NCBI GenBank assembly: GCA_002288455.1
Contig: NEUS01000041.1
Location: 1 to 32,599, forward strand
DNA from: Opitutia bacterium Tous-C1TDCM
GTDB lineage: Bacteria; Verrucomicrobiota; Verrucomicrobiia; Opitutales; Opitutaceae
DNA: 32,599 nt
Direction of reading: 5' to 3'
The notes beneath the pieces are model-generated. The model did not search any database. It saw only the letters and a list, made by a program, of their open reading frames with translations, and was not told the origin of the DNA. The first letter of the stretch is position 1. Every line of letters begins with the position of its first letter. Below are positions 1 to 7,477 of this stretch, one piece after another. A program made the translations under genes and the position numbers.

Positions 1-156
1 CGCCTGGACCCGCCAGACGCGCAGGTAGGATTCCTGCACGACGTCCTCGACGTCGCGCACGGCCGGATACGCGCCGCGCAGATAGGCCTTCAGTTCCGCG
101 TCGTGCGGATGGACTTCGGCGGCAAACCATTTCGCTTGTTCGGTGTGGGGTGGCAT
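1..156 (-). CDS. ECF-type RNA polymerase sigma factor, N-terminal fragment (cut by window edge)
   Basis: The first 52 codons are visible on the minus strand, starting at ATG 156-154 and running off the left edge. The peptide begins MPPHTEQAKWF and reaches DVEDVVQESYLRVWR. That stretch matches the conserved part of sigma region 2 (the D-x-x-D-x-x-Q-E/D-x-x-x-R-x-W pattern) of extracytoplasmic-function sigma factors, which bind core RNA polymerase and recognise the -10 element. Regions 3/4 and any anti-sigma gene would lie outside the window. In Verrucomicrobiota such factors often occur with FecR-like anti-sigma proteins and TonB receptors; whether this one controls the polysaccharide locus to the right cannot be seen. 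It diverges from the XylR-like regulator. Confidence in the family is good despite the short length. Confidence 0.8.
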   Translation of the reverse strand, partial: MPPHTEQAKWFAAEVHPHDAELKAYLRGAYPAVRDVEDVVQESYLRVWRVQA

Positions 157-348
157 CGGGTCGGACAGCGCGCGGGACGCGGGCGCCGCGGCAAGGGGTT
201 GGGCCGGCGCGGGGTTCGGCCGGTGGGCCGCGGGGACGTCCCGGCGCAGGACCATAGCAGCAAGGCGGCGGAACGGGGATGAGATTTTCCCCATTATTCC
301 TGAGAATTTGCGTCGCCGGCCGGAGCCGGGGCGCCCAACCTGCCGCCC
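157..348. promoter_or_regulatory. Divergent intergenic region between sigma factor and XylR-like gene, with a dyad
   Basis: These 192 bp separate two divergent genes and should hold both promoters. The only AT-richer stretch is about 281-312. A small dyad, GGGGA-N8-TCCCC, lies at 275-292, about 55 bp before the regulator start. It could be an autoregulatory operator, but nothing beyond the symmetry supports this. No convincing -35/-10 pair or Shine-Dalgarno site was found. Confidence 0.25.
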
Positions 349-1533
349 ATGCCGGCGCCGCGCAAAGTCGCGCTTCTGATCGAAACCTCCAACAGCTACG
401 CCCGTGAGCTGCTGCAAGGCGTGCAGGCCTGGGTGCGCGAAAACGGCGGGTGGACGATCCGCCTCACCGAGCAGGGCCGCGGGGCCGCCGTCCCCGCCTG
501 GTTGCGGTCGGGCTGGGACGGGCACGGCGTCATCGCCCGCGTCGAGAGTCCGGGCATCGCCCGCCGGCTCCGGGCCACGGGGTTGCCCGTGATCGACGTG
601 AGTGCGGCTCTGCCGCGACTGGTCTTTCCGCGCGTGGCGACCGAGGCCGCCGGCGTCGCCGGGCTGGCCGCCGACCACCTCGCGCAGCGCGGCTTCGCAA
701 GCTTCGCCTACTGCGGCGACCGGCGTTACCATTGGGCGCGCCGACGCGGCGAGGCCTTCGCCGCCGCCGTCCGCAAATCGGGCGGCACCTGCTCGCTGTA
801 CAGTCCCGAGCCCGGCGCGGTGGACGACGAGATCGGGGCGATCGCCCGCTGGCTGCCGACGTTGCCGCGGCCCGTCGGCGTGCTGGCCTGCCTCGATGGG
901 CGCGGGCAGCAGGTTCTGGCCGCCTGCCGGCAGGCGGGGCTGCGCGTGCCCGATCAGGTCGCCGTCATCGGCGTGCACAACGACGAGTTGCTCTGCGAGC
1001 TTTGCGACCCGCCGCTCTCGAGCGTGATTCCCAATGCCCGCCGCGCCGGGCACGAGGCCGCCGCCCTGCTGGCGCGCGCGATGCGGGGCCGGAGCGTGCC
1101 GGTGGCGTTGCACGAGATCCCGCCTCTGGGCGTGGCCGCCCGGCAGTCGACCGATCTCCGGGCGGTGGGCGACGCGAAGATCGCGGAGGTCCTGCGCGTG
1201 ATGCACGAACGAGCGGCCAGCGGCGTCAATGTGGCCGACGTGCTCCGCGCCGTGCCCATGGCCCGCACCGCGCTCGAGCGGCGCTTCAAGGCCCTGCTCG
1301 GGGTGGCGCCTCACGCTCACCTGCGGCGCCTGCGGATGGAGCGCGTGCGCGAGTTGCTGGTGCGCACGAGCCTGCCCGTCGGCGAGATCGCCGCCGCCAC
1401 TGGGTTCGAGCACGCGGAGTACCTCAGCGCGATGTTCCGCCGGGAGTGCGGGCTGACGCCGCGCGACTACCGCGCCCGCCATGCTGCCGGCGGGATCGCG
1501 ATCGCGTTGCCGCCGGGACCGGCCGCGACCTGA
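349..1533 (+). CDS. XylR-like transcriptional regulator (LacI-type sugar-binding domain plus AraC HTH)
   Basis: This is a 394-residue transcription factor, about the length of E. coli XylR (392). Residues 5-270 resemble the periplasmic-binding-protein-like sensor fold of XylR, including VALLIETSNSYARELLQGV at the start and PDQVAVIGVHND near 201-212. Residues 275-380 form an AraC-type double helix-turn-helix, with LERRFKALLGVAPHAHLRRL and IAAATGFEHAEYLSAMFRRE as the two helix regions. The family binds a sugar in the N-terminal domain and activates transcription through the C-terminal one. XylR-like proteins are greatly expanded in Opitutaceae and usually regulate neighbouring glycan genes, so xylose need not be the ligand. 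It converges on the MFS gene at the end of the leftward glycan locus. ATG 349 was chosen because the sensor fold starts immediately; no clear Shine-Dalgarno precedes it. Confidence 0.88.
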   Translation: MPAPRKVALLIETSNSYARELLQGVQAWVRENGGWTIRLTEQGRGAAVPAWLRSGWDGHGVIARVESPGIARRLRATGLPVIDVSAALPRLVFPRVATEAAGVAGLAADHLAQRGFASFAYCGDRRYHWARRRGEAFAAAVRKSGGTCSLYSPEPGAVDDEIGAIARWLPTLPRPVGVLACLDGRGQQVLAACRQAGLRVPDQVAVIGVHNDELLCELCDPPLSSVIPNARRAGHEAAALLARAMRGRSVPVALHEIPPLGVAARQSTDLRAVGDAKIAEVLRVMHERAASGVNVADVLRAVPMARTALERRFKALLGVAPHAHLRRLRMERVRELLVRTSLPVGEIAAATGFEHAEYLSAMFRRECGLTPRDYRARHAAGGIAIALPPGPAAT

Positions 1534-1556
1534 CCGCCGGGCACCGGCGGCGGTCA
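1531..1556. terminator. Hairpin spanning both convergent stop codons
   Basis: TGACCGCCGG and its near-complement lie 3 nt apart; the right arm carries an extra CGG that would bulge. The stem includes the TGA of the XylR-like gene (1531-1533) and the TGA of the MFS gene (1556-1554), so one structure could end both transcripts. There is no T-tract on either side, so intrinsic termination is only a possibility. Confidence 0.45.
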
Positions 1557-2960
1557 AATCCGCTTCGCCGCTCGGGCCTGGGCGGCCGCGACGACCGCGG
1601 GGGTGACCCGATAGCCGGCAATCAGCCATGCTGCGAGGCCGGCGAAGACGAGCGTGCCGCCGGCAAAAACAACCCGCATCGCGAAAAACGTTTCGGCGCT
1701 CTGGTTTTCCTTCAAGCCGGTGACCCAGCCCGTCGCGGCCAGCACCCAGCCGGAGAGGAAGATCGAACCCGAGAGCGCGACCTTGATCGCCCACGCGAGC
1801 ACCGCGTTGTACATGCCCTCGCGGCGCGCGCCGCTCTCGGCCGCATCGAGGTCGCAGATATCGGCGGTCATCGAGGGGATGAGCACCAGCACGGCGACGA
1901 GCCCCGGCGCCATCAAGGCGGACGGCAGCAGCAGCCACCACCCGGCGCCGGGCACGTAGCAAAACCACTTGGCGATGCCGCCGACTCCCAGCAGGGTGAT
2001 GCAGAGAAGCAGGGTCTGTTTCTTCCCGATGCGGCGCGAGAGCCGCACGATAAACGGAACCGCCAGCATGCCGCCGGCCTGCATCGCGGTGCCATACCAG
2101 CCCTTCATCCATGCGCCGGTGCCCATGCTGCCGCCGTTCACATAGAAGACGTTCAGGTAGAATCCGGTGTTATCGATCACGAGCAGGCTGGCAAAAATGA
2201 GGATCTGGGCGAGGCAAAGACGCACGAAATCGAAACGTCCGAGCGTGATGCGCCAGCTCTGCAGCAGCGAAACGCGCGGAGCCGCGGGCCCGTGGGCGGC
2301 GGCGGCACGCTCCGGCGTTTTCCAGACCGTGACGAGGCCGAGCAGGGCAATCGTGCCGCCGATGACCGGCGCGCAGAGGCGCCCGCCCGCGACGAGGTTG
2401 CCGCCGCCGGCGAGTTGCACCCATTTCAGGAGCCACTGGTTCACGATCCCGGACGCTTTGTGCAGCACCGACTTCGTCCCCATGAGCCGGGTGCGTTCGT
2501 GGTAGTCGGACACCAATTCCAGTCCGAGCGCGCCGTAGGGCACAATCAAGATGCTGTAGGCGACGGCCATCGCCGCCGAGCCGAGCGCGAGCCACCAGAA
2601 ATAGAACGCGGGCGTGCGGTCCGCGGGAAAGTACCACATTGCCGTCGCCACGGCCGCGGCGAGCACGGCGCCGACGAGAATGAACGGCTTGCGGCGCCCC
2701 CAGCGGGAGCGCAGCCGGTCGCTCCAGCCGCCGACGAGAGGATCGAGAAACAAATCCAGCAAGCGCGGCAGCGCCAGCGCGACGCCCACCAGCACCGGAC
2801 TGACGAGGAGCGTGAGATTGAAGACGGCGAACGCGAGTTGGTTGATCGAGTTGATCGCCAGGTTTTCGCCGAAGGCGGAGGCGCCGTAGGCGATGCGGGG
2901 GCCGAGCCCGAGCTGGGCGGGCGCCCCGGCGGCGGGAGCGCTGGCGAGCGGCGGGCTCAC
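1554..2960 (-). CDS. MFS transporter of the GPH (glycoside-pentoside-hexuronide:cation symporter) type
   Basis: This is a 468-residue inner-membrane protein with about twelve hydrophobic segments. Residues 73-82 read DPLVGGWSDR and are followed by RWGRRKPFI, the signature loop between helices 2 and 3 of the MFS_2/GPH family (MelB, XylP, UidB relatives). Members import sugars or sugar acids with H+ or Na+. The start is taken as GTG 2960-2958, because its GTGA overlaps the TGA of the upstream sulfatase by 4 nt; the longer open frame upstream lies inside the sulfatase and lacks transporter character. The overlap implies translational coupling. As the last gene after a lyase and a sulfatase, it probably imports the (still sulfated) oligosaccharide or monosaccharide product; the substrate itself is inferred only from context. 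Confidence 0.87.
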   Translation of the reverse strand: MSPPLASAPAAGAPAQLGLGPRIAYGASAFGENLAINSINQLAFAVFNLTLLVSPVLVGVALALPRLLDLFLDPLVGGWSDRLRSRWGRRKPFILVGAVLAAAVATAMWYFPADRTPAFYFWWLALGSAAMAVAYSILIVPYGALGLELVSDYHERTRLMGTKSVLHKASGIVNQWLLKWVQLAGGGNLVAGGRLCAPVIGGTIALLGLVTVWKTPERAAAAHGPAAPRVSLLQSWRITLGRFDFVRLCLAQILIFASLLVIDNTGFYLNVFYVNGGSMGTGAWMKGWYGTAMQAGGMLAVPFIVRLSRRIGKKQTLLLCITLLGVGGIAKWFCYVPGAGWWLLLPSALMAPGLVAVLVLIPSMTADICDLDAAESGARREGMYNAVLAWAIKVALSGSIFLSGWVLAATGWVTGLKENQSAETFFAMRVVFAGGTLVFAGLAAWLIAGYRVTPAVVAAAQARAAKRI

Positions 2961-4432
2961 GGGCGCACGCCCCCTTGGCCGAAATCGGTGACGCCCCGCG
3001 CAAACTGGCGGATGCGCCCGCGCGGGAACGGCTCGAACGGCAGTGCCTTCAGCGCGCCGGCCGCGAGCGCGGGCGCGGTGAAATCGCGCGCCCCGACGAC
3101 GCGCACGGCCTCCGCCCGGAGCGCGGCCAGCTCGCCGGGCGCCGCCGGGGAGTAGTCGCGCGACTCCCCGGGGTTCTCGCGGAGATGGAAGAGGAGTTCG
3201 CGGCCGCCGTTGGCGAGCCAGATGTATTTCCAGTCGCCGCGGCGGACCATACACTTGAAGTGCCGCGTGCCCGGCGCACCGAACATGCCGATGAGCGATT
3301 CACGCGCGGGCGCGGCGCCTTGCAACGCCCCGAGCAGGTCGTGCCCGTCGCGCAGCTCGGGCGCGCCGCTCGCCGACGTCGCGAGCCCGAAAAGATCGGT
3401 CAGCGCGGTGAGGCCGACGTGGCGGGTCCCGGCGGGGATCTTTCCCGGCCAGCTCACGAGGTAGGGCACGCGGCAAGCGGCCTCGAAGAAGCCTTCCTTC
3501 TGCCAGGCCCCGTGATCGCCCATGTGGTCGCCGTGATCGGAGAAAAACACGATGAGCGTGTTGTCGGCGTCGGGCCGCGCCTCCACGGCGTCGAGGATCC
3601 GGCCGATGCACGCGTCGATGAACGTGATCGAGGCGCAGTAGCGCGCGCGCAGCTGGCGCGCCTGCGCGGGCGAGATGTCCTCGGCCCACACGGCGTGGTT
3701 CATCCACGCGAGGTAGTCGTCGGCGGTGTCGATCGCGGGGTCGCCGTGGACGGGACTCGGCATGTCGTCCGGGTCGAACATCCGGTTGTAAGGAATCGGC
3801 GGCGCGATCGGCGGATGCGGGGTGATGAAGGAGACGAACCCGAACTGCGGCCGCGGGTCGGCGCGGCCCAGTTCCTCGACGGCACGGGTCGCGAGCCACG
3901 CTTCGACCGTGAGCGCGGCCGGCATGGCGCGCGTCTGCGGCACGTAGTACATGTCGGTCCGTTCGCCGTGGACCTGCTCGAGATGCGCGAACGCCGGCGC
4001 CCGCGCGCGCAGCCACTGCACGTAATCGTCGCCGAGAAACTCCGCCTCGGTGGGAAACAGCTCCTCGCTGCGCTCATGGACCTCGAAGCCCAACGGCTCA
4101 AGGCGCGGCTCGGTGTGGAATTTCCCCAGCCCCCAGGTGCGGTAGCCGCGCGCGGCGAGCGTTTCCGCGAGATACGGGCCGCAGCGTTGGCTCACGCTGT
4201 TGCCCGGCACCCAGTTGCTCAGCCAGCTCGTCCGCGACGGCTCGCAGCCCGTCATGATCGAGTAGCGCGCCGGCACGCAGACCGGACAGGTCGAGTAGGC
4301 GTTGGTACACGCCGCGCCGCGCGCGACGAGGCGGTCGAGATTCGGAGTGCGGACATGCGGGTGGCCGAGCGCAGCGATGGTGTCGAACCGCTGCTGGTCG
4401 GTCATCACGAACAGGATATTGGGTGGAGGCAT
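2957..4432 (-). CDS. Sulfatase (family S1, cysteine-type) without signal peptide
   Basis: This 491-residue protein belongs to the alkaline-phosphatase-fold sulfatases. PNILFVMTDQQRFDT near residues 4-18 supplies the N-terminal metal ligand (Asp12). CVPARYSIMTG at 52-62 is the C-x-P/A-x-R signature in which Cys52 becomes formylglycine. FFSDHGDHMGDHG later in the chain supplies further metal ligands. Unlike the lyase before it, it begins MPPPNILF with no signal peptide, so it is predicted to be cytoplasmic and would act after import by the adjoining transporter. It starts 4 nt after the lyase stop and its TGA overlaps the transporter GTG. The maturation enzyme is not in this window. Glycan specificity cannot be assigned from the sequence alone. 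Confidence 0.9.
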   Translation of the reverse strand: MPPPNILFVMTDQQRFDTIAALGHPHVRTPNLDRLVARGAACTNAYSTCPVCVPARYSIMTGCEPSRTSWLSNWVPGNSVSQRCGPYLAETLAARGYRTWGLGKFHTEPRLEPLGFEVHERSEELFPTEAEFLGDDYVQWLRARAPAFAHLEQVHGERTDMYYVPQTRAMPAALTVEAWLATRAVEELGRADPRPQFGFVSFITPHPPIAPPIPYNRMFDPDDMPSPVHGDPAIDTADDYLAWMNHAVWAEDISPAQARQLRARYCASITFIDACIGRILDAVEARPDADNTLIVFFSDHGDHMGDHGAWQKEGFFEAACRVPYLVSWPGKIPAGTRHVGLTALTDLFGLATSASGAPELRDGHDLLGALQGAAPARESLIGMFGAPGTRHFKCMVRRGDWKYIWLANGGRELLFHLRENPGESRDYSPAAPGELAALRAEAVRVVGARDFTAPALAAGALKALPFEPFPRGRIRQFARGVTDFGQGGVRP

Positions 4433-4436
4433 CTCG

Positions 4437-7034
4437 TTAAGGAGCGATCGAACCAAGCCGGCGACCATCGGGCAATGCGAGGGTCGCCGGGGCGGAGGCG
4501 ATGAGGGTCGGCGTGGCGCCGGAGAATTCGGCAAAGGCCGCGGAGCGCGTGGTGAGCGCATGGCCGCGGACGCGGAGAACAGTGCCTTCACCGACGTAAA
4601 GCGAGGCGACGGCATCGCGGTCACCGAGCGTGATCACGGCGTAGCGGCCGCGGAACGAGAGACCAAGGGACGCGTCGGCGTAGTCGCCGTCGGGCGCGGG
4701 AGAAACCAGGATGAGCTGGGTGAGCGCGCGTCCGGCGAGCCGGCTGGTGACTTTGAAGCCGGCGAAGCGGCCGGCGCTCGCGAGGGCGGCGACGGCCTGG
4801 ATGCCGTCGGCGTCGCCGGTGGTCGGCGCGGAGCGCGGCTCGTAGATCGCGGCGAAGGGACGGTCCCACGCCTCGCCGCGCTGGCGGACGACGAGAACGG
4901 GCGTGGGGGCCTTGTCGTAGGGCGCCGGAGCTTCCTTTGTCTCGGGCGCGACCGCCGCCGAGTAATCGCGACCGGCGGCGCCCGGAAAGTGGAGGCGCAT
5001 CGCGGCGGGCGCGGGCTGCAGTTGGGCGGCGGGAAATTCGGCGACGAGATCGCCGGAGAAATCGGCGACGGTGCGGGTCGCCTTGAAGACATGCCAGCCG
5101 GGGAAGAGGTAACTGCGGTTGCGCGACCACGCCGTGCCGGCGGCGGGGCGGAAGCGGTCGGGCGTGGCGGCGAGGGCGAGCGGCCGGCCCGCGGCGGAGA
5201 GCGCGACGGTGTCGCCGACATTGCGATAAAGGTAGTCGTGGGATTGCCCGGCCTGCGCCGTGCGGGAGCGGAAGACGTCGACGTAGTATCCGGTGGTCGG
5301 CGAAGTGCGCACGATGCCGACGAGGCGCTCTTGCTCGGCCTTCGTGCCACCGGCGGAGGCATCGGTGAAGCGGGTGAGCGTGAACGAGTGATGCGGTGAG
5401 ACCGGCGGGGCGCCGACGGCCGGCTCGAGCGCGACGGGGCGCACGGTATCGATCCCGAGATTGACCCAGCCGCCGGCGCTGCGGGAGGCGCCGTTGACTA
5501 TGACGCTGTTGTGGGCCGCAAAGAGCCGGCGGTGGTTTTCGTGTTCGTCCGTGGTGTAGGTACCCTTCCCGGCGTTGGCGCCGAGGACGTGGCCGGCGCC
5601 GTAAAGCTCGAGGGCCATGCCCGACGCGTGGCTGTGGACGTAGGACGCGCCGCCGACGGCCGCCATCAGGGCGTGCGCGGGATCGTGCGTGGGCGAGAGA
5701 TTGCGCTGGAGCACGATGCCGGCGAAGGGCAACGCGTCGGTCGTGCGCGGCGATGGGGCCGGCGCGGATGCACCGAGGATTTCGGGCGCAAACCAGAGGA
5801 GCTGGAGTGGCCCCTGGTAACTTTCGGCGCCGCCGGTGTAGCCGTGAGGGCGGGCGCGGTCGTATCTCCCCTCGGCGAGTCCGCGCCGGAGGAGGCCGCC
5901 GAAGGTGCGCTGGAGCGCGGTATCGCCCTCGCGCAGGGCGAGCGCGTAGGCGATCTCGAGGGCGTCCCACGGCTGGCCGGAGCGGCGGGGGCCGTCGCCC
6001 ACGCGGATATTCTCGCCGTTGGGGAAACGAAAGTCGGTGAGGCGCACGAGCGAGAGCGGGAAACGCTCGAAGCCCTCGCGCGGGAGCGCGGGCGGGTCCT
6101 GGCGGCGGAGAAGCGCCGCGAGATACGTGACGCGCGCGGAGACGCCGACGGAATACTGGAACGACTCGGGCCAGATCCCGCCGGCCTGGGCGAAGACGCG
6201 CATGACCTTTTGCAGCGAGTCCTGATGCTTCGTGTCGCGGGAGACGAGGTGCGCGAGATACGCGGCGCGCTCGGCGGGGGCGTCGAGGGCGAGGGCGTTG
6301 AGCGCGAGGCACGGCATCTCGAGCACGGGGTGGTTGCTGTCGATCTGGCCGTGCTCGACAACGAGGCGCGCGTAGGCGCGGAAGACCTGCTGGGCGCGGG
6401 CAAAGGAAAACGGGACCGCTTGCTTCGCCACGAGATCATGGACGGTCGCGCCGCCGCGCAGCCAGCCGTGCAGAAAGTCGTAGATGACGGGGAGCTGGGC
6501 GCCGATCGCGCGAGCCTCGTAGAGAACATCGCCCGGATAGACGATGCCGCCGCTCCCGGTGGCGTCGTGGCGCGGCATCAGCGCGAGGGCCGAGGTGGAC
6601 GTCGCGAGAATATCCGCGGCGCAACGCGCGTAGGCTTCGTCGCCCGTGAGGTAATACAGCACCGCGCAATCGGTGCCGACCTGGAGGAAGCGTTGCAGAC
6701 TGTGGCGCCGGCCCGATTCGGGCGTGCCGGCCATGTTGCCCCCGATGAGGGCGAAAGTCGGGTGGAGCATGGCATCGGTCGGGGACGGCACGAGCGGCAG
6801 GCCGCGGAGGAACGCATCGGGGTCGCGGGCGTGGGCCGCGACGGAATCGGCGACGCGCGCCCGCATCGCGGCGAAGACCGTGCGGGCCCAGGGCTGCGCG
6901 GCGATTTTCGCGAGAACCGGGGCGCGGTCGGCCGCCGTGACCCAGATCATCGGGCGCACCGGCGCCGGCTCGGCGGCGGGGAGGGAGGGAAGAAGCAGCG
7001 CGCAGCCGAGCGGGATAAAGCGGAAGAGTTTCAT
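4437..7034 (-). CDS. Secreted heparinase II/III-type polysaccharide lyase
   Basis: This is an 865-residue protein with a clear signal peptide (MKLFRFIPLGCALLLPSLPA, then AEPAP). Residues about 30-380 look like the alpha/alpha-toroid half of heparinase/alginate lyase proteins. They include SNHPVLE at 233-239, where the family keeps an Asn/His, and WPESFQYSVG at 288-297 with a candidate catalytic Tyr294. From about 430 onward comes the Heparinase_II/III beta domain with VHSHASGMALELYG at 466-479 and AAHNSVIVNG near 506-515 (His467, His469, His508). Such lyases beta-eliminate uronic-acid polysaccharides such as heparan, alginate or ulvan. The adjacent sulfatase and sugar symporter suggest a sulfated, uronate-containing glycan. 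It is followed by the sulfatase after only 4 nt. The exact PL family is not assigned here. Confidence 0.85.
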   Translation of the reverse strand: MKLFRFIPLGCALLLPSLPAAEPAPVRPMIWVTAADRAPVLAKIAAQPWARTVFAAMRARVADSVAAHARDPDAFLRGLPLVPSPTDAMLHPTFALIGGNMAGTPESGRRHSLQRFLQVGTDCAVLYYLTGDEAYARCAADILATSTSALALMPRHDATGSGGIVYPGDVLYEARAIGAQLPVIYDFLHGWLRGGATVHDLVAKQAVPFSFARAQQVFRAYARLVVEHGQIDSNHPVLEMPCLALNALALDAPAERAAYLAHLVSRDTKHQDSLQKVMRVFAQAGGIWPESFQYSVGVSARVTYLAALLRRQDPPALPREGFERFPLSLVRLTDFRFPNGENIRVGDGPRRSGQPWDALEIAYALALREGDTALQRTFGGLLRRGLAEGRYDRARPHGYTGGAESYQGPLQLLWFAPEILGASAPAPSPRTTDALPFAGIVLQRNLSPTHDPAHALMAAVGGASYVHSHASGMALELYGAGHVLGANAGKGTYTTDEHENHRRLFAAHNSVIVNGASRSAGGWVNLGIDTVRPVALEPAVGAPPVSPHHSFTLTRFTDASAGGTKAEQERLVGIVRTSPTTGYYVDVFRSRTAQAGQSHDYLYRNVGDTVALSAAGRPLALAATPDRFRPAAGTAWSRNRSYLFPGWHVFKATRTVADFSGDLVAEFPAAQLQPAPAAMRLHFPGAAGRDYSAAVAPETKEAPAPYDKAPTPVLVVRQRGEAWDRPFAAIYEPRSAPTTGDADGIQAVAALASAGRFAGFKVTSRLAGRALTQLILVSPAPDGDYADASLGLSFRGRYAVITLGDRDAVASLYVGEGTVLRVRGHALTTRSAAFAEFSGATPTLIASAPATLALPDGRRLGSIAP

Positions 7035-7477
7035 CCGGCAAGAGCGCGTGGAGCGGTCGCCGGCACCGGGCGCCGCCACGGCGGCCAGGCGGAGGTGGGA
7101 GGGCAGCTCGCGCCGGTTCGTCGGCTGCGGCGTCTACCCAGCCCGCGGTGGGCGCGGGTAAGTTCGGTGCGCCCCGGGGCGAGATTGCAGCGCTGCGCGA
7201 GGGAGGAACCGGCAGAGTCCTCGCTGCGGGTGACGACGGCGATCTCGACGGAGCCGGCAGTCCTTTCGTCCGGAAGCGGCACGAAGGACGGGGTGGTGTT
7301 CGAAGGAAAAATGAAGAGCGCGATCCGGGCGTTGGAGCCGCAGGGGCGGGTGGGGCCGGCGCCGGGCGGACGGGCGGCGAATGCGACAACGGCCGAAGCG
7401 GGGCGGGATGGCACGGTGGGGGCTGGGGCGGGAGTGGAAAGGGACGGGGCCGCGGGGATGTTTGCCGGGATGACGGC
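7035..7477. other. 443-bp gap between receptor and lyase; possible decayed or small proline-rich ORF
   Basis: No recognised gene lies here. On the minus strand one open frame runs from GTG 7414 to TGA 7031, and its stop overlaps the lyase ATG as ATGA. It would encode 127 residues, proline- and arginine-rich at both ends, with a more protein-like middle (ALFIFPSNTTPSFVPLPDER) where third codon positions are mostly G or C. It has no signal peptide and matches no family I know. It may be chance in GC-rich DNA, a remnant of a gene, or a small coupled gene. A promoter for the lyase operon may also lie here. Confidence 0.3.

Noticed and set aside
349-1533. Naming this gene xylR with xylose as ligand
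   Set aside because: XylR-like regulators are expanded in this phylum with varied targets, and no xylose genes adjoin it; the xylulokinase is about 28 kb away.
450-3155. Long plus-strand open frame of about 900 codons, and similar very long frames opposite the TonB receptors (for example 7148-10756) and sulfatases
   Set aside because: They lie antisense to or out of frame with well-recognised genes, are rich in Arg/Ala/Gly/Pro, have no motifs, and are expected in GC-rich DNA where antisense stops are rare.
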